This document shows positions 36,124 to 46,945 of a stretch of 64,000 bases of DNA, piece by piece; position 1 is the stretch's first letter, and each line of letters starts with the position of its first letter. The stretch is from assembly GCA_027214385.1 (NCBI GenBank), contig JAPVXR010000001.1:124001-188000 (forward strand), given 5' to 3'. Below the pieces are notes generated by a model. The model searched no databases and was not told the origin of the DNA. It saw only the letters and a program-made list of their open reading frames with translations. The translations under genes were made by a program, and so were the position numbers. The stretch comes from Cryomorphaceae bacterium 1068. Its GTDB lineage: Bacteria; Bacteroidota; Bacteroidia; Flavobacteriales_D; Cryomorphaceae.

Positions 36124-36326
36124 GGGCCGTATTTGGGATTAGTAAAAAAGTAAAGTTACTTGTTTCGGGAAATCGCGGTGACTTGAACTCGACTTAATGA
36201 ATTTCTAGGATGCTGAGAAGGCGAGTTGGGTTTATAACACAATCATTAGCCGAGGGTAATTAATACTTTTTCTTTCTTCCAATCGTTTGTTTTCGGACAT
36301 TCACCGCCATTGCGATAAGTATCAGA

Positions 36327-37112
36327 TTGAAAAACCTTTTATCAAAAGCGAAGCGCCAAGCTTTCGTAACCGCTTTTCTTCTTTGTTCCTGCAGCCAACT
36401 GATGTGGGCTCAGTCGGCAGTTGAGGATTCAACACGGCAATACGCTTATGAAATTCCATCGGTAGATGAACGACGTGCTGAATTTCGAAGATCGCTGATT
36501 GCTCCGGCCGCTTTTTTTGTAGCAGGTGGTATTGCATTTACCGACAACCCTATCTGGAGTGACGACGCTTGGGAGGATGCTCGGAACAGAAACTTCCCCG
36601 ACTTTAGAACTACGGCTGATGATTATTTGGCATTTGCGCCTATCGTTGCGGCATATGGATTGGAACTGGCAGGAGTTAAGGGAGCTCATAGCCTTAGAGA
36701 TCGCTCGGCAATATTGTTCAAAGCTGAATTGATTGCCGTTGCAATCGTGACTCCGTTAAAGTTGGGGACCAATCGGGTAAGGCCAAATGGAGATAACGAT
36801 GAGTCATTTCCCTCGGGGCATACCGCCCAAGCTTTTATTTCTGCCACTTTCCTTCATAGGGAATACGGACATTTGAGTCCTTGGTATTCGATAGGAGGCT
36901 ATGCCGTAGCGGGTTCGGTGGGAGTGCTGAGGATTCTCAATAACAAGCATTACCTCAGCGACGTGCTCTTTGGTGCAGGAATAGGCCTCTTGGCAACTAA
37001 CCTGGCTTACCTAACTCATGGATACAAACGCACCAAAAGGATCGAAGGACTTACCATTATGCCCACTTATAATGAAGGTACTGTCGGTGTTTTTGCAGGT
37101 CTGAGGTTCTAG
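36327..37112 (+). CDS. PAP2-family phosphatase
   Basis: 261 residues with a signal peptide (AFVTAFLLCSCSQLMWAQ). The three PAP2 motifs are present: KLGTNRVRP (C1), FPSGHTAQAF (C2, catalytic-helper His) and RILNNKHYLSDVLFG (C3, nucleophile His and Asp), within hydrophobic segments. Members dephosphorylate lipid phosphates such as undecaprenyl-PP or phosphatidic acid on the periplasmic side. A TTG start is used at 36327 because no ATG precedes the signal peptide in frame. The C terminus (TYNEGTVGVFAGLRF) ends in an aromatic residue. Convergent with the next gene. Confidence 0.88.
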   Translation: MKNLLSKAKRQAFVTAFLLCSCSQLMWAQSAVEDSTRQYAYEIPSVDERRAEFRRSLIAPAAFFVAGGIAFTDNPIWSDDAWEDARNRNFPDFRTTADDYLAFAPIVAAYGLELAGVKGAHSLRDRSAILFKAELIAVAIVTPLKLGTNRVRPNGDNDESFPSGHTAQAFISATFLHREYGHLSPWYSIGGYAVAGSVGVLRILNNKHYLSDVLFGAGIGLLATNLAYLTHGYKRTKRIEGLTIMPTYNEGTVGVFAGLRF

Positions 37113-37137
37113 CAAATACCGATTGATCGGATATTTC

Positions 37138-37752
37138 TCATTTTGCGACCACAAGCTTATTGGCCACTTTAATGGATCCATCGGCCGTTTCAATTCTGAA
37201 AATGTAAATACCTGCGGAGAGGTCGATCGTATTCAAAACGAAAAAATCATTTCTCGTGGTCAACTGTCTTAGCATAGACCCATCGGTTGAAATCAAGGTA
37301 AGTCGGTGTTCCTCGCTTCGGTCATTGTCAAAATAAATTCTGCCTTCCTCAACAATAGGGTTTGGGCGTACTTGGTAGCCCGTGCCTTGAAGGTTGATGA
37401 TTTCAACCGATATGGTTTGCGACGGGCCTAAATTGCCCATCAATAGTCGGTAATAATTAACTTGATTCAGAATGGGAGATTCATCGATAAAGGAATAGCT
37501 CACTGTATCGGTAGGGCTCCCGCAAATGCCTTGAATATTGCCAACCGGCGAAAAGTTGATGTTGTCGGTCGAGCGGGTGATATCGATTCCATTGCAGGTT
37601 TGGCCAAAGTTCATAGTCCAGTCCAGAAAGACCTTTCCGCTGACTTGGGTTGCCGAGAATTGCAACTGTACGATTCCGTCTTGGGCTAGTCCTTCGGGAG
37701 AAAGCACTAAAATGGAGATCAGAGTCATGGAGTATGATAGAAAAGTTCTCAT
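37138..37752 (-). CDS. Secreted T9SS-sorted protein
   Basis: 204 residues. Signal peptide (FLSYSMTLISILVLSPEGLAQ). The N-terminal 100 residues are a strand-rich module (VQLQFSATQVSGKVFLDWTM, GIDITRSTDNINFSPVGNI) of the kind that precedes sorting domains. The C-terminal part (YQVRPNPIVEEGRIYFDN, RLTLISTDGSMLRQL, LSAGIYIFRIETADGS, NKLVVAK) is a type A T9SS sorting domain. No other domain, so it is a small surface or secreted protein of unknown role. Confidence 0.82.
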   Translation of the reverse strand: MRTFLSYSMTLISILVLSPEGLAQDGIVQLQFSATQVSGKVFLDWTMNFGQTCNGIDITRSTDNINFSPVGNIQGICGSPTDTVSYSFIDESPILNQVNYYRLLMGNLGPSQTISVEIINLQGTGYQVRPNPIVEEGRIYFDNDRSEEHRLTLISTDGSMLRQLTTRNDFFVLNTIDLSAGIYIFRIETADGSIKVANKLVVAK

Positions 37753-37897
37753 TCACCCAGAAGTACGTTGAATCGACCCTGTTATTATTCTGTGACAATC
37801 GAATCTCAGTTTTTGTCAGCAAAACGTCAGTTGCCCCCTCTTCAATTTTTTAGTGTGCAGGTGCTTGTCGGTTTAAAAGGATTAACCGTAAAACGGA

Positions 37898-38827
37898 CTA
37901 TTTAATCCGAGTGAATAGTACCTCTTGAGTTAGCAAAAATTGGGAGAATTTTTTAGCACCATTCACATTCATGTGATCGATGTTTCGGTAGTCATGTTCC
38001 GTCAATTCTCCCGAAAAGTTAATTATGGGGTATTGAGCCGCCAAGGTCTTTTTAAACTGAGCGTAATCGGTCATGAATTCAGCCGAGATAAAATCTCTCA
38101 ATCGGTTGGTTGGCATTTCTATCAATACCACCTTGATTCCTTTTTCATTTAGCGAACCAATGAAGGATTTTAAACGCTCTGCCTTGTTATTGTCAAAAAA
38201 GTCTTCCTTCAATGGCAAATAAAAATGATGGGTAAAAGCATAAATGCTATCGTTATATAACTCATCACTTGAGTAGAACCCTCTTGGAGAAATGACTTCT
38301 TTCGAGCTGCCTGTAGCATCTCCATCTCTGAGATTTTGTGCGGCTTTTTCGGCCGATTTCCCAAGAAGTTGAAAGTAGAGTATGGGTGAACCTTCTTCAA
38401 TAGCGATGGCTTCATTCTGAATCGGTTTATGCAAGTAGCGATGAATCGGGTAAGTTTCGAAATTATCGCTCAAAATGGAAAACGTTATCGGAGAAATGGT
38501 GAGGGCAATTGTTTTTGGTTTTTGACTGCAGGTTTCCAGATAATCATGGGTGATAATCTCATAAAAGAAAGGTCCTGCCGAAGCCGTTCCGAGATTGAAG
38601 GTGTGAAATCCTTCATGGTCGAATGAAGCTGGAATAATGGAAGAGTAAGCGTATGAGTTTCCAACAAAGAGAATATCTAGGCTATCAAATTGGGCCGCCA
38701 GCTGCAGTCGCTTGATGTTTTGATTGGCTGATACGGCTGCGTGCGTATTATCGGCTGTCCCGATGATTCTAAGAGTAATCAGAACGATACCTGTAAAAGC
38801 CAATGTTTTTAATAGGAATCGGAGCAT
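37898..38827 (-). CDS. SGNH/AlgX-like protein of the sialic-acid-type polysaccharide operon
   Basis: 309 residues with an N-terminal membrane anchor or signal (FLLKTLAFTGIVLITLRIIG). The motif ILFVGNSYAYSSI is a GDSx-like block and IDHMNVNGAKKFSQFL supplies the D-x-x-H of SGNH hydrolases. Intermediate motifs resemble AlgJ/AlgX/DltD-type acyl-transfer proteins. It probably O-acylates or de-acylates an exported glycan in the periplasm. Last gene of the leftward operon, 10 nt after the preceding stop. Confidence 0.7.
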   Translation of the reverse strand: MLRFLLKTLAFTGIVLITLRIIGTADNTHAAVSANQNIKRLQLAAQFDSLDILFVGNSYAYSSIIPASFDHEGFHTFNLGTASAGPFFYEIITHDYLETCSQKPKTIALTISPITFSILSDNFETYPIHRYLHKPIQNEAIAIEEGSPILYFQLLGKSAEKAAQNLRDGDATGSSKEVISPRGFYSSDELYNDSIYAFTHHFYLPLKEDFFDNNKAERLKSFIGSLNEKGIKVVLIEMPTNRLRDFISAEFMTDYAQFKKTLAAQYPIINFSGELTEHDYRNIDHMNVNGAKKFSQFLLTQEVLFTRIK

Positions 38828-38837
38828 ATTCGTCTTC

Positions 38838-40094
38838 CTATATTTGCGGAATTGCAGTGCGCAAAATACCTAAAACGAGCTCCGTCGACTTCCCTTCATT
38901 CTCGGTTCCCAGCGTATCATTGTATCGCTTTGCCTTCTGTCGGTGGTAGGTCAAATCGAACTCTTCACTCAATTGAGAAATGACTTCGCCAAAAGTCAAA
39001 CATGCTCTTTTGCAAATCTCTTGTTCTACGAAACCATAGTAGTCTATCGAGACACCTGTGGAAGCAAAGTAGATTGGTTGCCGCTTCAAAATGATGGCCT
39101 CCAGCAAGATATTGCTATCGCCTGAAACGATGCTTCCGCAGCGAAGGATGAAGTCAGGTGCTTTCTCTTCCTTATCGGAAATCTCCCAGCCGCGATCGGT
39201 AAAGCTCTTTTGAACAGCTTCGTCCATCAAAGGGTGAAAGCGCAGACAGAAAGGCGTTCCCGCTTTTTCCAAAGCTTCGCAGAGCTTGAAGTTCTCGTCC
39301 ACTTCGTGGTAAACCATGCCGATGCAAACACCGACCAATTCTTTGGTTTCGTCGATCTCGCGTCGCTTCAAATAGGGGTCGTATTTCAGGGAGCCGACCA
39401 AGTGTATTTTGGTTTTGGTAGCACCGGCAGCGAGGTACTTCTCTTTGGCGTCTTCTCCATCCAGAAAAGCGATATCAGCAGAAAGCGGCGGGAAGTTCTC
39501 GCTTACCGACGCATGTTGAATATAGATGGTCGGAATACCCGCTCTTCGTGCAGCAACAAAACCTACTTGACTCAGCCCTGAGTGATCATTTGAGGCGATG
39601 TAGGCTTTCACTGTTCTCATAGATCGTTGAAAGGCATTGTGGTAATAATTGTACTGCCCCAACCGACGATAAAAGTTGTAGTATCTCGATCTAAACACTT
39701 CGCGGTCCCTGCCTTTGAAAGAGTATAACCACCCCATCATCTTGGAAGAGTATTTCAAATACTCAGACTTTAAATAGGCGTCGGGGAGAAGTTCATCCGT
39801 GAAGTCACTGTTTTCTGAAATCAATTCAGCCATATCTCTCATAGCCTCAAAAAGTGGAAGGAGAGCCTCGCGCTGATTGGTGGTATTGAAAGAGAAAACA
39901 AAGGGTTTGGTGAACTCCTTTGGCGCGACACCCTTTACGATGTCACTATTGATTTTGACCTCACCTTGTTTCTTTTTCAGGTCGACCAAAATCTCACGTG
40001 CACCCACTCTCATAGTTGGGATTTCCCGATCAAAGGGTTCCCAGAAGTTAATGAGATCGAGGTTTTTAAGGAGATTTTGATCTTTAACTTTCAC
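38838..40094 (-). CDS. Glycosyltransferase-like protein of the sialic-acid-type operon
   Basis: 418 residues with no signal peptide. The second half contains PTIYIQHASVSENFPPL, DIAFLDGEDAKEKY, KIHLVGSLKYDPY, GVCIGMVYHE, CLRFHPLMDEAV and SIVSGDSNILLEAIIL, a GT-B-like order (HxxxxxxG, G-S-x-K-x-D, RFHP, SxSN-x-LEA) seen in polysialyl- and CDP-glycerol-type transferases. The acceptor or donor is not clear. Position directly after the NeuB-cytidylyltransferase fusion (gap 9 nt) suggests that it adds the CMP-activated sugar (inference). Confidence 0.72.
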   Translation of the reverse strand: MKVKDQNLLKNLDLINFWEPFDREIPTMRVGAREILVDLKKKQGEVKINSDIVKGVAPKEFTKPFVFSFNTTNQREALLPLFEAMRDMAELISENSDFTDELLPDAYLKSEYLKYSSKMMGWLYSFKGRDREVFRSRYYNFYRRLGQYNYYHNAFQRSMRTVKAYIASNDHSGLSQVGFVAARRAGIPTIYIQHASVSENFPPLSADIAFLDGEDAKEKYLAAGATKTKIHLVGSLKYDPYLKRREIDETKELVGVCIGMVYHEVDENFKLCEALEKAGTPFCLRFHPLMDEAVQKSFTDRGWEISDKEEKAPDFILRCGSIVSGDSNILLEAIILKRQPIYFASTGVSIDYYGFVEQEICKRACLTFGEVISQLSEEFDLTYHRQKAKRYNDTLGTENEGKSTELVLGILRTAIPQI

Positions 40095-40103
40095 GCGGTT
40101 GAT

Positions 40104-43031
<2,928 letters not shown>

Positions 43032-43035
<4 letters not shown>

Positions 43036-44090
43036 GATTGCAAGTCTTTGGGGTAAATTACTTCGTTTGCTGGAATTTCTTTCGTTGTTTTTTTGCCAAT
43101 GACGTTGGCTTTTTCGCTCCATTTGTACCCGTCTCCAGGGCTTAGTAAATGAATATCTTGGGCGGTAATGGTTTCGCCTGAAGCAATAATTCTATTCGTG
43201 GCTACCGAGCGTTCCAGTTTTTCTTTGGCTACTTGGACGCCATCGGCGATAAAGATTTTTTCCTCGCCTAGCTCCATTTCCAGCAGGCGAATGTCGCGTA
43301 CCATCCGGTTGAGTCCATCGGGACCGAGTGAGCCACGTTGATCGGTTCCCTTCATTCGGCGGTCTAGCGTAATGTGTTTTTCGATAATTGTAGCTCCCAT
43401 CGCAACTGCGGCAACTGGCACCGATATTCCAACAGTGTGATCGCTATAGCCAACTCCATAGTTGGGATACTTCTTTTGGAGATAGGTGATCGTCTTCAAA
43501 TTTACATTTTGCGGGTGCGTCGGGTATTCCGATACACAATGCAGAATTGATAGTTTGTCGTGGTGCTTGGTTATCACCTCAACCGCTTGGTCGAGTTCTT
43601 TCTCACCCGCCATTCCTGTAGAAACAATGATGGGTAGTTTGGTCTCTGCCAATACTTCTAACAGTGGAAGGTTGGTCAAATCGCGGGAAGCCACTTTGAG
43701 GTAGTCAGGTGAAAAATGCCGGAGAATGCTTGTGCAAGAAGGGGCGCAAAGTGTTTCTACAAAATCGAGACCTAAGGCCTTGGCGTATTTGTAAACTTCG
43801 AAGTGCTCTTCATCTGAAAGCTCGAGAACTTCGCGGTGCTCACCGTAAGTCTTTCCGAACGAATTTGGCGTATTGTAAGGTCTCCTCATCTGGGAGTCGC
43901 TTAGCTCATACTTCAAGTCCCGCTTCGTGAGCTTCACGGCGTCCATTCCTTTTAGGGTAAGACCAAAGAGCTGCTCTTCCACTTCTCTGGCTGCCGCGTC
44001 GACAATCAGCTTGGCAATATCAACTGAGCCATTGTGGTTTTGACCGATTTCACCTATGAGATAGGTTTGGTTATTGGTGTTTTTTACCAT
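43032..44090 (-). CDS. neuB: N-acetylneuraminate synthase (NeuB)
   Basis: 352 residues from ATG 44090 (MVKNTNNQTYLIGEIGQNHNG). NeuB hallmarks: EIGQNHNGSVD, GMDAVKLTKR, DYLKVASRDLTNLPLLE, IIVSTGMA, LHCVSEYPTHPQNVNL, VGYSDHTVGI, TIIEKHITLDRRMKGTDQ. The C-terminal 60 residues (GETITAQDIHLLSPG, KKTTKEIPANEVI) are the SAF domain. It condenses N-acetylmannosamine (or a related six-carbon sugar) with PEP. The GTDQRGS form is close to legionaminate/pseudaminate as well as sialate synthases. The 30-bp region just upstream is occupied by the inverted repeat of the four-helix element. Confidence 0.92.
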
Positions 44091-44120
44091 GGGGCACAAA
44101 TGTATTAATGTTCTGTGAAG

Positions 44121-44705
44121 AGTTTTCAGTGAGCAGTGTACAGTGAGCAGTTTTTCAGCAAGATTACCTCAAAAGAGACTGATTCATTTTACTAATACTT
44201 TGTCACAGACGTCAATTATTTAGTTTGATTTCGCATTGTGCGAAGAGATGCACCCATCATTCTAAGTAATTCTTCCAGATCATTCAGTAATTCTTGAGCT
44301 TTCTCTTTGTCAAGCCAATCGGTGTGTCGTAATAGCATTATCCAGTACCTAGCTTCTCGACCCTCTTTGTAGGATATGCTGATTTTATGATGGAAGTCTT
44401 TTTTTGAATAGGCACCGTTTGCTTCTTCGGCATTTGCCCCTATGGATGTAGCGCTCCGAATGAGCTGTTTGGAAAGAATGAATTCTTTCTTCTCGATTAG
44501 TTGATAACCGACCTTGACAACTTTAACAGCAAATGCATAGCTCTTAGCTTTGAGTGTTCCTGTTTTCATCGTGACACATGGAATTAGTATGGGTTTATTT
44601 GAATTGCCCTCAAGATACAAATTCGCGGATTTCAACCTTTTTTTTCGTTGCCCACTGAAAACTGCTTACTTCCCACTGTACACTGAAAACTGCTCACTGA
44701 AAACT
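44121..44705. mobile_element. Inverted-repeat-bounded element carrying a four-helix-bundle gene
   Basis: A perfect 17-bp inverted repeat AGTTTTCAGTGAGCAGT: left copy 44121-44137, right copy as its complement at 44689-44705. Both ends continue inward in related heptamers (CAGTGTA/CAGTGAG on the left; CCCACTG/AAAACTG/CTCACTG on the right, about 44651-44706). The 585-bp unit contains one gene (minus strand). It sits in an operon between the ABC ATPase and neuB and so looks inserted. No transposase or target-site duplication could be identified. Confidence 0.7.
44216..44569 (-). CDS. Four-helix-bundle protein (S23/IVP-like)
   Basis: 117 residues from ATG 44569 (MKTGTLKAKSYAFAVKVVKVG); the open frame to 44635 is rejected because the extra residues are not part of the family. 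The four-helix-bundle signature is clear: LSKQLIRSATSIGANAEEANGA, then YSKKDFHHKISISYKEGREARYW (split here around the KISIS) and RTDWL-like LLNDLEELLRMMGA. The family is known from intervening sequences in 23S rRNA genes and as avd-like accessory proteins; free-standing copies are common in Bacteroidota. It is embedded in the inverted-repeat element. Confidence 0.9.
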   Translation of the reverse strand: MKTGTLKAKSYAFAVKVVKVGYQLIEKKEFILSKQLIRSATSIGANAEEANGAYSKKDFHHKISISYKEGREARYWIMLLRHTDWLDKEKAQELLNDLEELLRMMGASLRTMRNQTK

Positions 44706-44708
44706 GAC

Positions 44709-45932
44709 CTAATGAATTCGCCCCGGAAGGTAAACCACCGCAGGAACATACCCCAACGCGTCACTCGCCTTTACCCTAAACTTCGTCCAATAGCGGTAAA
44801 GCCCGAGAAGATTCCATTTTTTCAGAACCATGTCTCGCTGTTGAATAAATATGGTCACGCTGTATTCGCCGTTTATGAAAATACAATTCGGGATTACTGC
44901 TTCCAAATTGTGTGTTTTCTTATCGTTTTGGATGGGCTCTTGAAATTGGAAGCTGTCATAGATTCCCACGATTTTTAAGTCCTTATCTGTGATTTGAACT
45001 TTTACATGAAACCAATCGATCGAAGGATCAACCTTTACACGAATTCCTACTTTCAAGTCGTCTTGGTAGTCTACGGCAGGCATTCCTTCCAAGTCGAGGT
45101 ATTTCTCTGAAGAGGCCACCGTCACTTCTTCGACTTGGGCGAACTCGTCGTACTCTACCTTCGGATCATTGCCACCGAAATGCTCAAAGTACTTGTCGAT
45201 TCCAGTGGAAACATCTTCCCCTTCAAACTCCATCTGGCCGTACTCCATCAGCAAAATTTTGTTGGAGATAATGGCGACGTTTGGCATGGAATGACTGACG
45301 AAGATTACCGCAGCATCCTTCATCATTTCGTTGATCTTATTGAAGGATTTGATCTTGAATCCAGAGTCACCGACGGCGAGTACTTCGTCGAGGATAAGCA
45401 CATCGGGTTTCATATGGACAGCGACTGAGAATCCCAGTCTCACCTTCATTCCAGAACTGTAGTACGCCACAGGACTGTCGATGAACTTCTCAATTTCAGA
45501 GAAGGCGATAATTTCATCGATTACTTTGTCGATCTCCTTTTTGGAAATGCCCAAGACTGAACCATTGTTGTAAATGTTTTCTCTTCCCGTAAGGATAGGG
45601 TTGAAGCCCGAACCGAGCTCGATCAGAGCACCTACGCGACCATCCATCGTGATGGTACCCATATCGGGTTTGATCAATCCGTTGAGCATTTTAAGCAACG
45701 TACTTTTTCCCGCGCCATTTCTTCCGATCAGACCTAGACACTCGCCTCTTCTGAGTTCAAAACTCACATTTTGCACCGCCCAAAACTCTTTTGGCCTTAG
45801 CTCCGATTGTCCCTTGCGACCGCCCATTAATTCTCCTGTGAGATCCTTGACACCATACCACAAGCTTGTCTTCAAATCGCGGCAAAACTTCTTCGAGACA
45901 TTTTCAACCCTTACCAGAACTTCTTTTGACAT
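44709..45932 (-). CDS. wzt: Polysaccharide ABC exporter, ATP-binding subunit
   Basis: 407 residues. Walker A GLIGRNGAGKSTLL near residue 67, Q-loop region, signature YSSGMKVRLGF and Walker B VLILDEVLAVGD near 180 give a complete ABC ATPase of the O-antigen/teichoic-acid export type. A C-terminal domain (about 255-400: VTVASSEKYLDLEGMPAVDY, VKVQITDKDLKIVGIYDS, CIFINGEYSVTIFIQQRD) matches Wzt carbohydrate-binding domains that recognise a modified glycan end before export. 1 nt after the permease stop. The stop is 3 nt from the right end of the four-helix element. Confidence 0.9.
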   Translation of the reverse strand: MSKEVLVRVENVSKKFCRDLKTSLWYGVKDLTGELMGGRKGQSELRPKEFWAVQNVSFELRRGECLGLIGRNGAGKSTLLKMLNGLIKPDMGTITMDGRVGALIELGSGFNPILTGRENIYNNGSVLGISKKEIDKVIDEIIAFSEIEKFIDSPVAYYSSGMKVRLGFSVAVHMKPDVLILDEVLAVGDSGFKIKSFNKINEMMKDAAVIFVSHSMPNVAIISNKILLMEYGQMEFEGEDVSTGIDKYFEHFGGNDPKVEYDEFAQVEEVTVASSEKYLDLEGMPAVDYQDDLKVGIRVKVDPSIDWFHVKVQITDKDLKIVGIYDSFQFQEPIQNDKKTHNLEAVIPNCIFINGEYSVTIFIQQRDMVLKKWNLLGLYRYWTKFRVKASDALGYVPAVVYLPGRIH

Positions 45933-45933
45933 A

Positions 45934-46776
45934 CTATGCGTTCATTCGTTCGATCAAGATAGGCATAGCCAATCTGTATGCTATCATGACAAGTGCCAAT
46001 AGGACCAATACTATTAAGTTAATCCAGATGAAGCTATTCAGAAATTCGGGTTCCATTCCTGTCAACCAATCTCGGGTAGTCATTATGAGGGGTGTAACAG
46101 GATTGTTACGCAAGATTTCACCAGAAAGACCTTCCTCCGGAATGGCGTAAACCACAGGAGTGAAAAACATCAAAAATTGCATCACCAGCGGGATTGCTTT
46201 ACTAATATCTGTGTAGAGCATCCCCAGCGGTGTCAGCATAAGTCCGATGGCTGTACCTGCAAGTACCAGTGATATGACACCGATTGGGAAAAGAAGTAGC
46301 GACCATCCGCTGAAATAGCCCATGATAGCAAGTGCTACAATGAGGATAACTGCTTTTACTCCCGCGTTGAAAAGCCCTTGATAGATTCCGGCAACGATGA
46401 GTGCTTCACGAGGGAAATTCACTTTTGCAAGAATGCTTTTATTCTGTGTTGTTTTTTCAATGGGGGCTTGCATGCTTTCCATGAATATGGCCCAAATCAT
46501 GGTGCCGGAAAAAACGTAAATAGGATAGGGAATAGCCGTTTCGCCCATGGAAACAATGCCGCTATTATTCAGGAAAATCCATACCAATGTATTGGCCAAC
46601 GGCAAAATGAAGGCCCAGAGAATACCCAAAAAACTCTGCCGATAAAGTGCTTTAATATCGCGAATGGTGAGCCGCTTTGCTAAGTCGTTTCCCTTCCGGA
46701 TATCGATGGCCATTTCGCGTACCATCACCCACGGCTTACGGATGTTTGAATGTGGCGTGTATACTCTTCTTTCCAT
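45934..46776 (-). CDS. wzm: Polysaccharide ABC exporter, permease subunit (ABC-2 type)
   Basis: 280 residues with about six membrane segments. Motifs typical of Wzm: N-terminal RRVYTPHSNIRKPWVMVREM, then ALYRQSFLGILWAFILPLANT, ALIVAGIYQGLFNAGVKAVI, FFTPVVYAIPEEGLSGE, LRNNPVTPLIMTTRDWLTG. It forms the channel through which the glycan leaves with the ATPase. First gene of the operon. The promoter -7 element lies only 8 bp before the ATG, implying a leaderless mRNA. Confidence 0.92.
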   Translation of the reverse strand: MERRVYTPHSNIRKPWVMVREMAIDIRKGNDLAKRLTIRDIKALYRQSFLGILWAFILPLANTLVWIFLNNSGIVSMGETAIPYPIYVFSGTMIWAIFMESMQAPIEKTTQNKSILAKVNFPREALIVAGIYQGLFNAGVKAVILIVALAIMGYFSGWSLLLFPIGVISLVLAGTAIGLMLTPLGMLYTDISKAIPLVMQFLMFFTPVVYAIPEEGLSGEILRNNPVTPLIMTTRDWLTGMEPEFLNSFIWINLIVLVLLALVMIAYRLAMPILIERMNA

Positions 46777-46783
46777 TCGATGG

Positions 46784-46791
46784 CAAAGATA
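46784..46791 (-). promoter_or_regulatory. -7 element TATCTTTG before the export operon
   Basis: Exact TAnnTTTG match 7 nt upstream of the wzm ATG (46776). No good -33 TTG is seen at the usual spacing. Because the element is so close to the start, the transcript would have little or no leader. Confidence 0.4.
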
Positions 46792-46945
46792 GTTTTTACC
46801 CTAAGATTGAGAGGGTGTCTCCACTTGAACCTGCATTAAATAGTCTATCTCTCAATTTCCAATGGAGGGCTTTAAGAATTGAATACAACTTGTTCCGTTA
46901 GTTTTCGTCATTCCAATACCTTATCTAATCAACAATTAACCTATT

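Noticed and set aside
44216-44569. Four-helix-bundle gene as part of a diversity-generating retroelement
   Set aside because: No reverse transcriptase and no template/variable repeat pair were seen nearby; avd-like proteins are only distant relatives.
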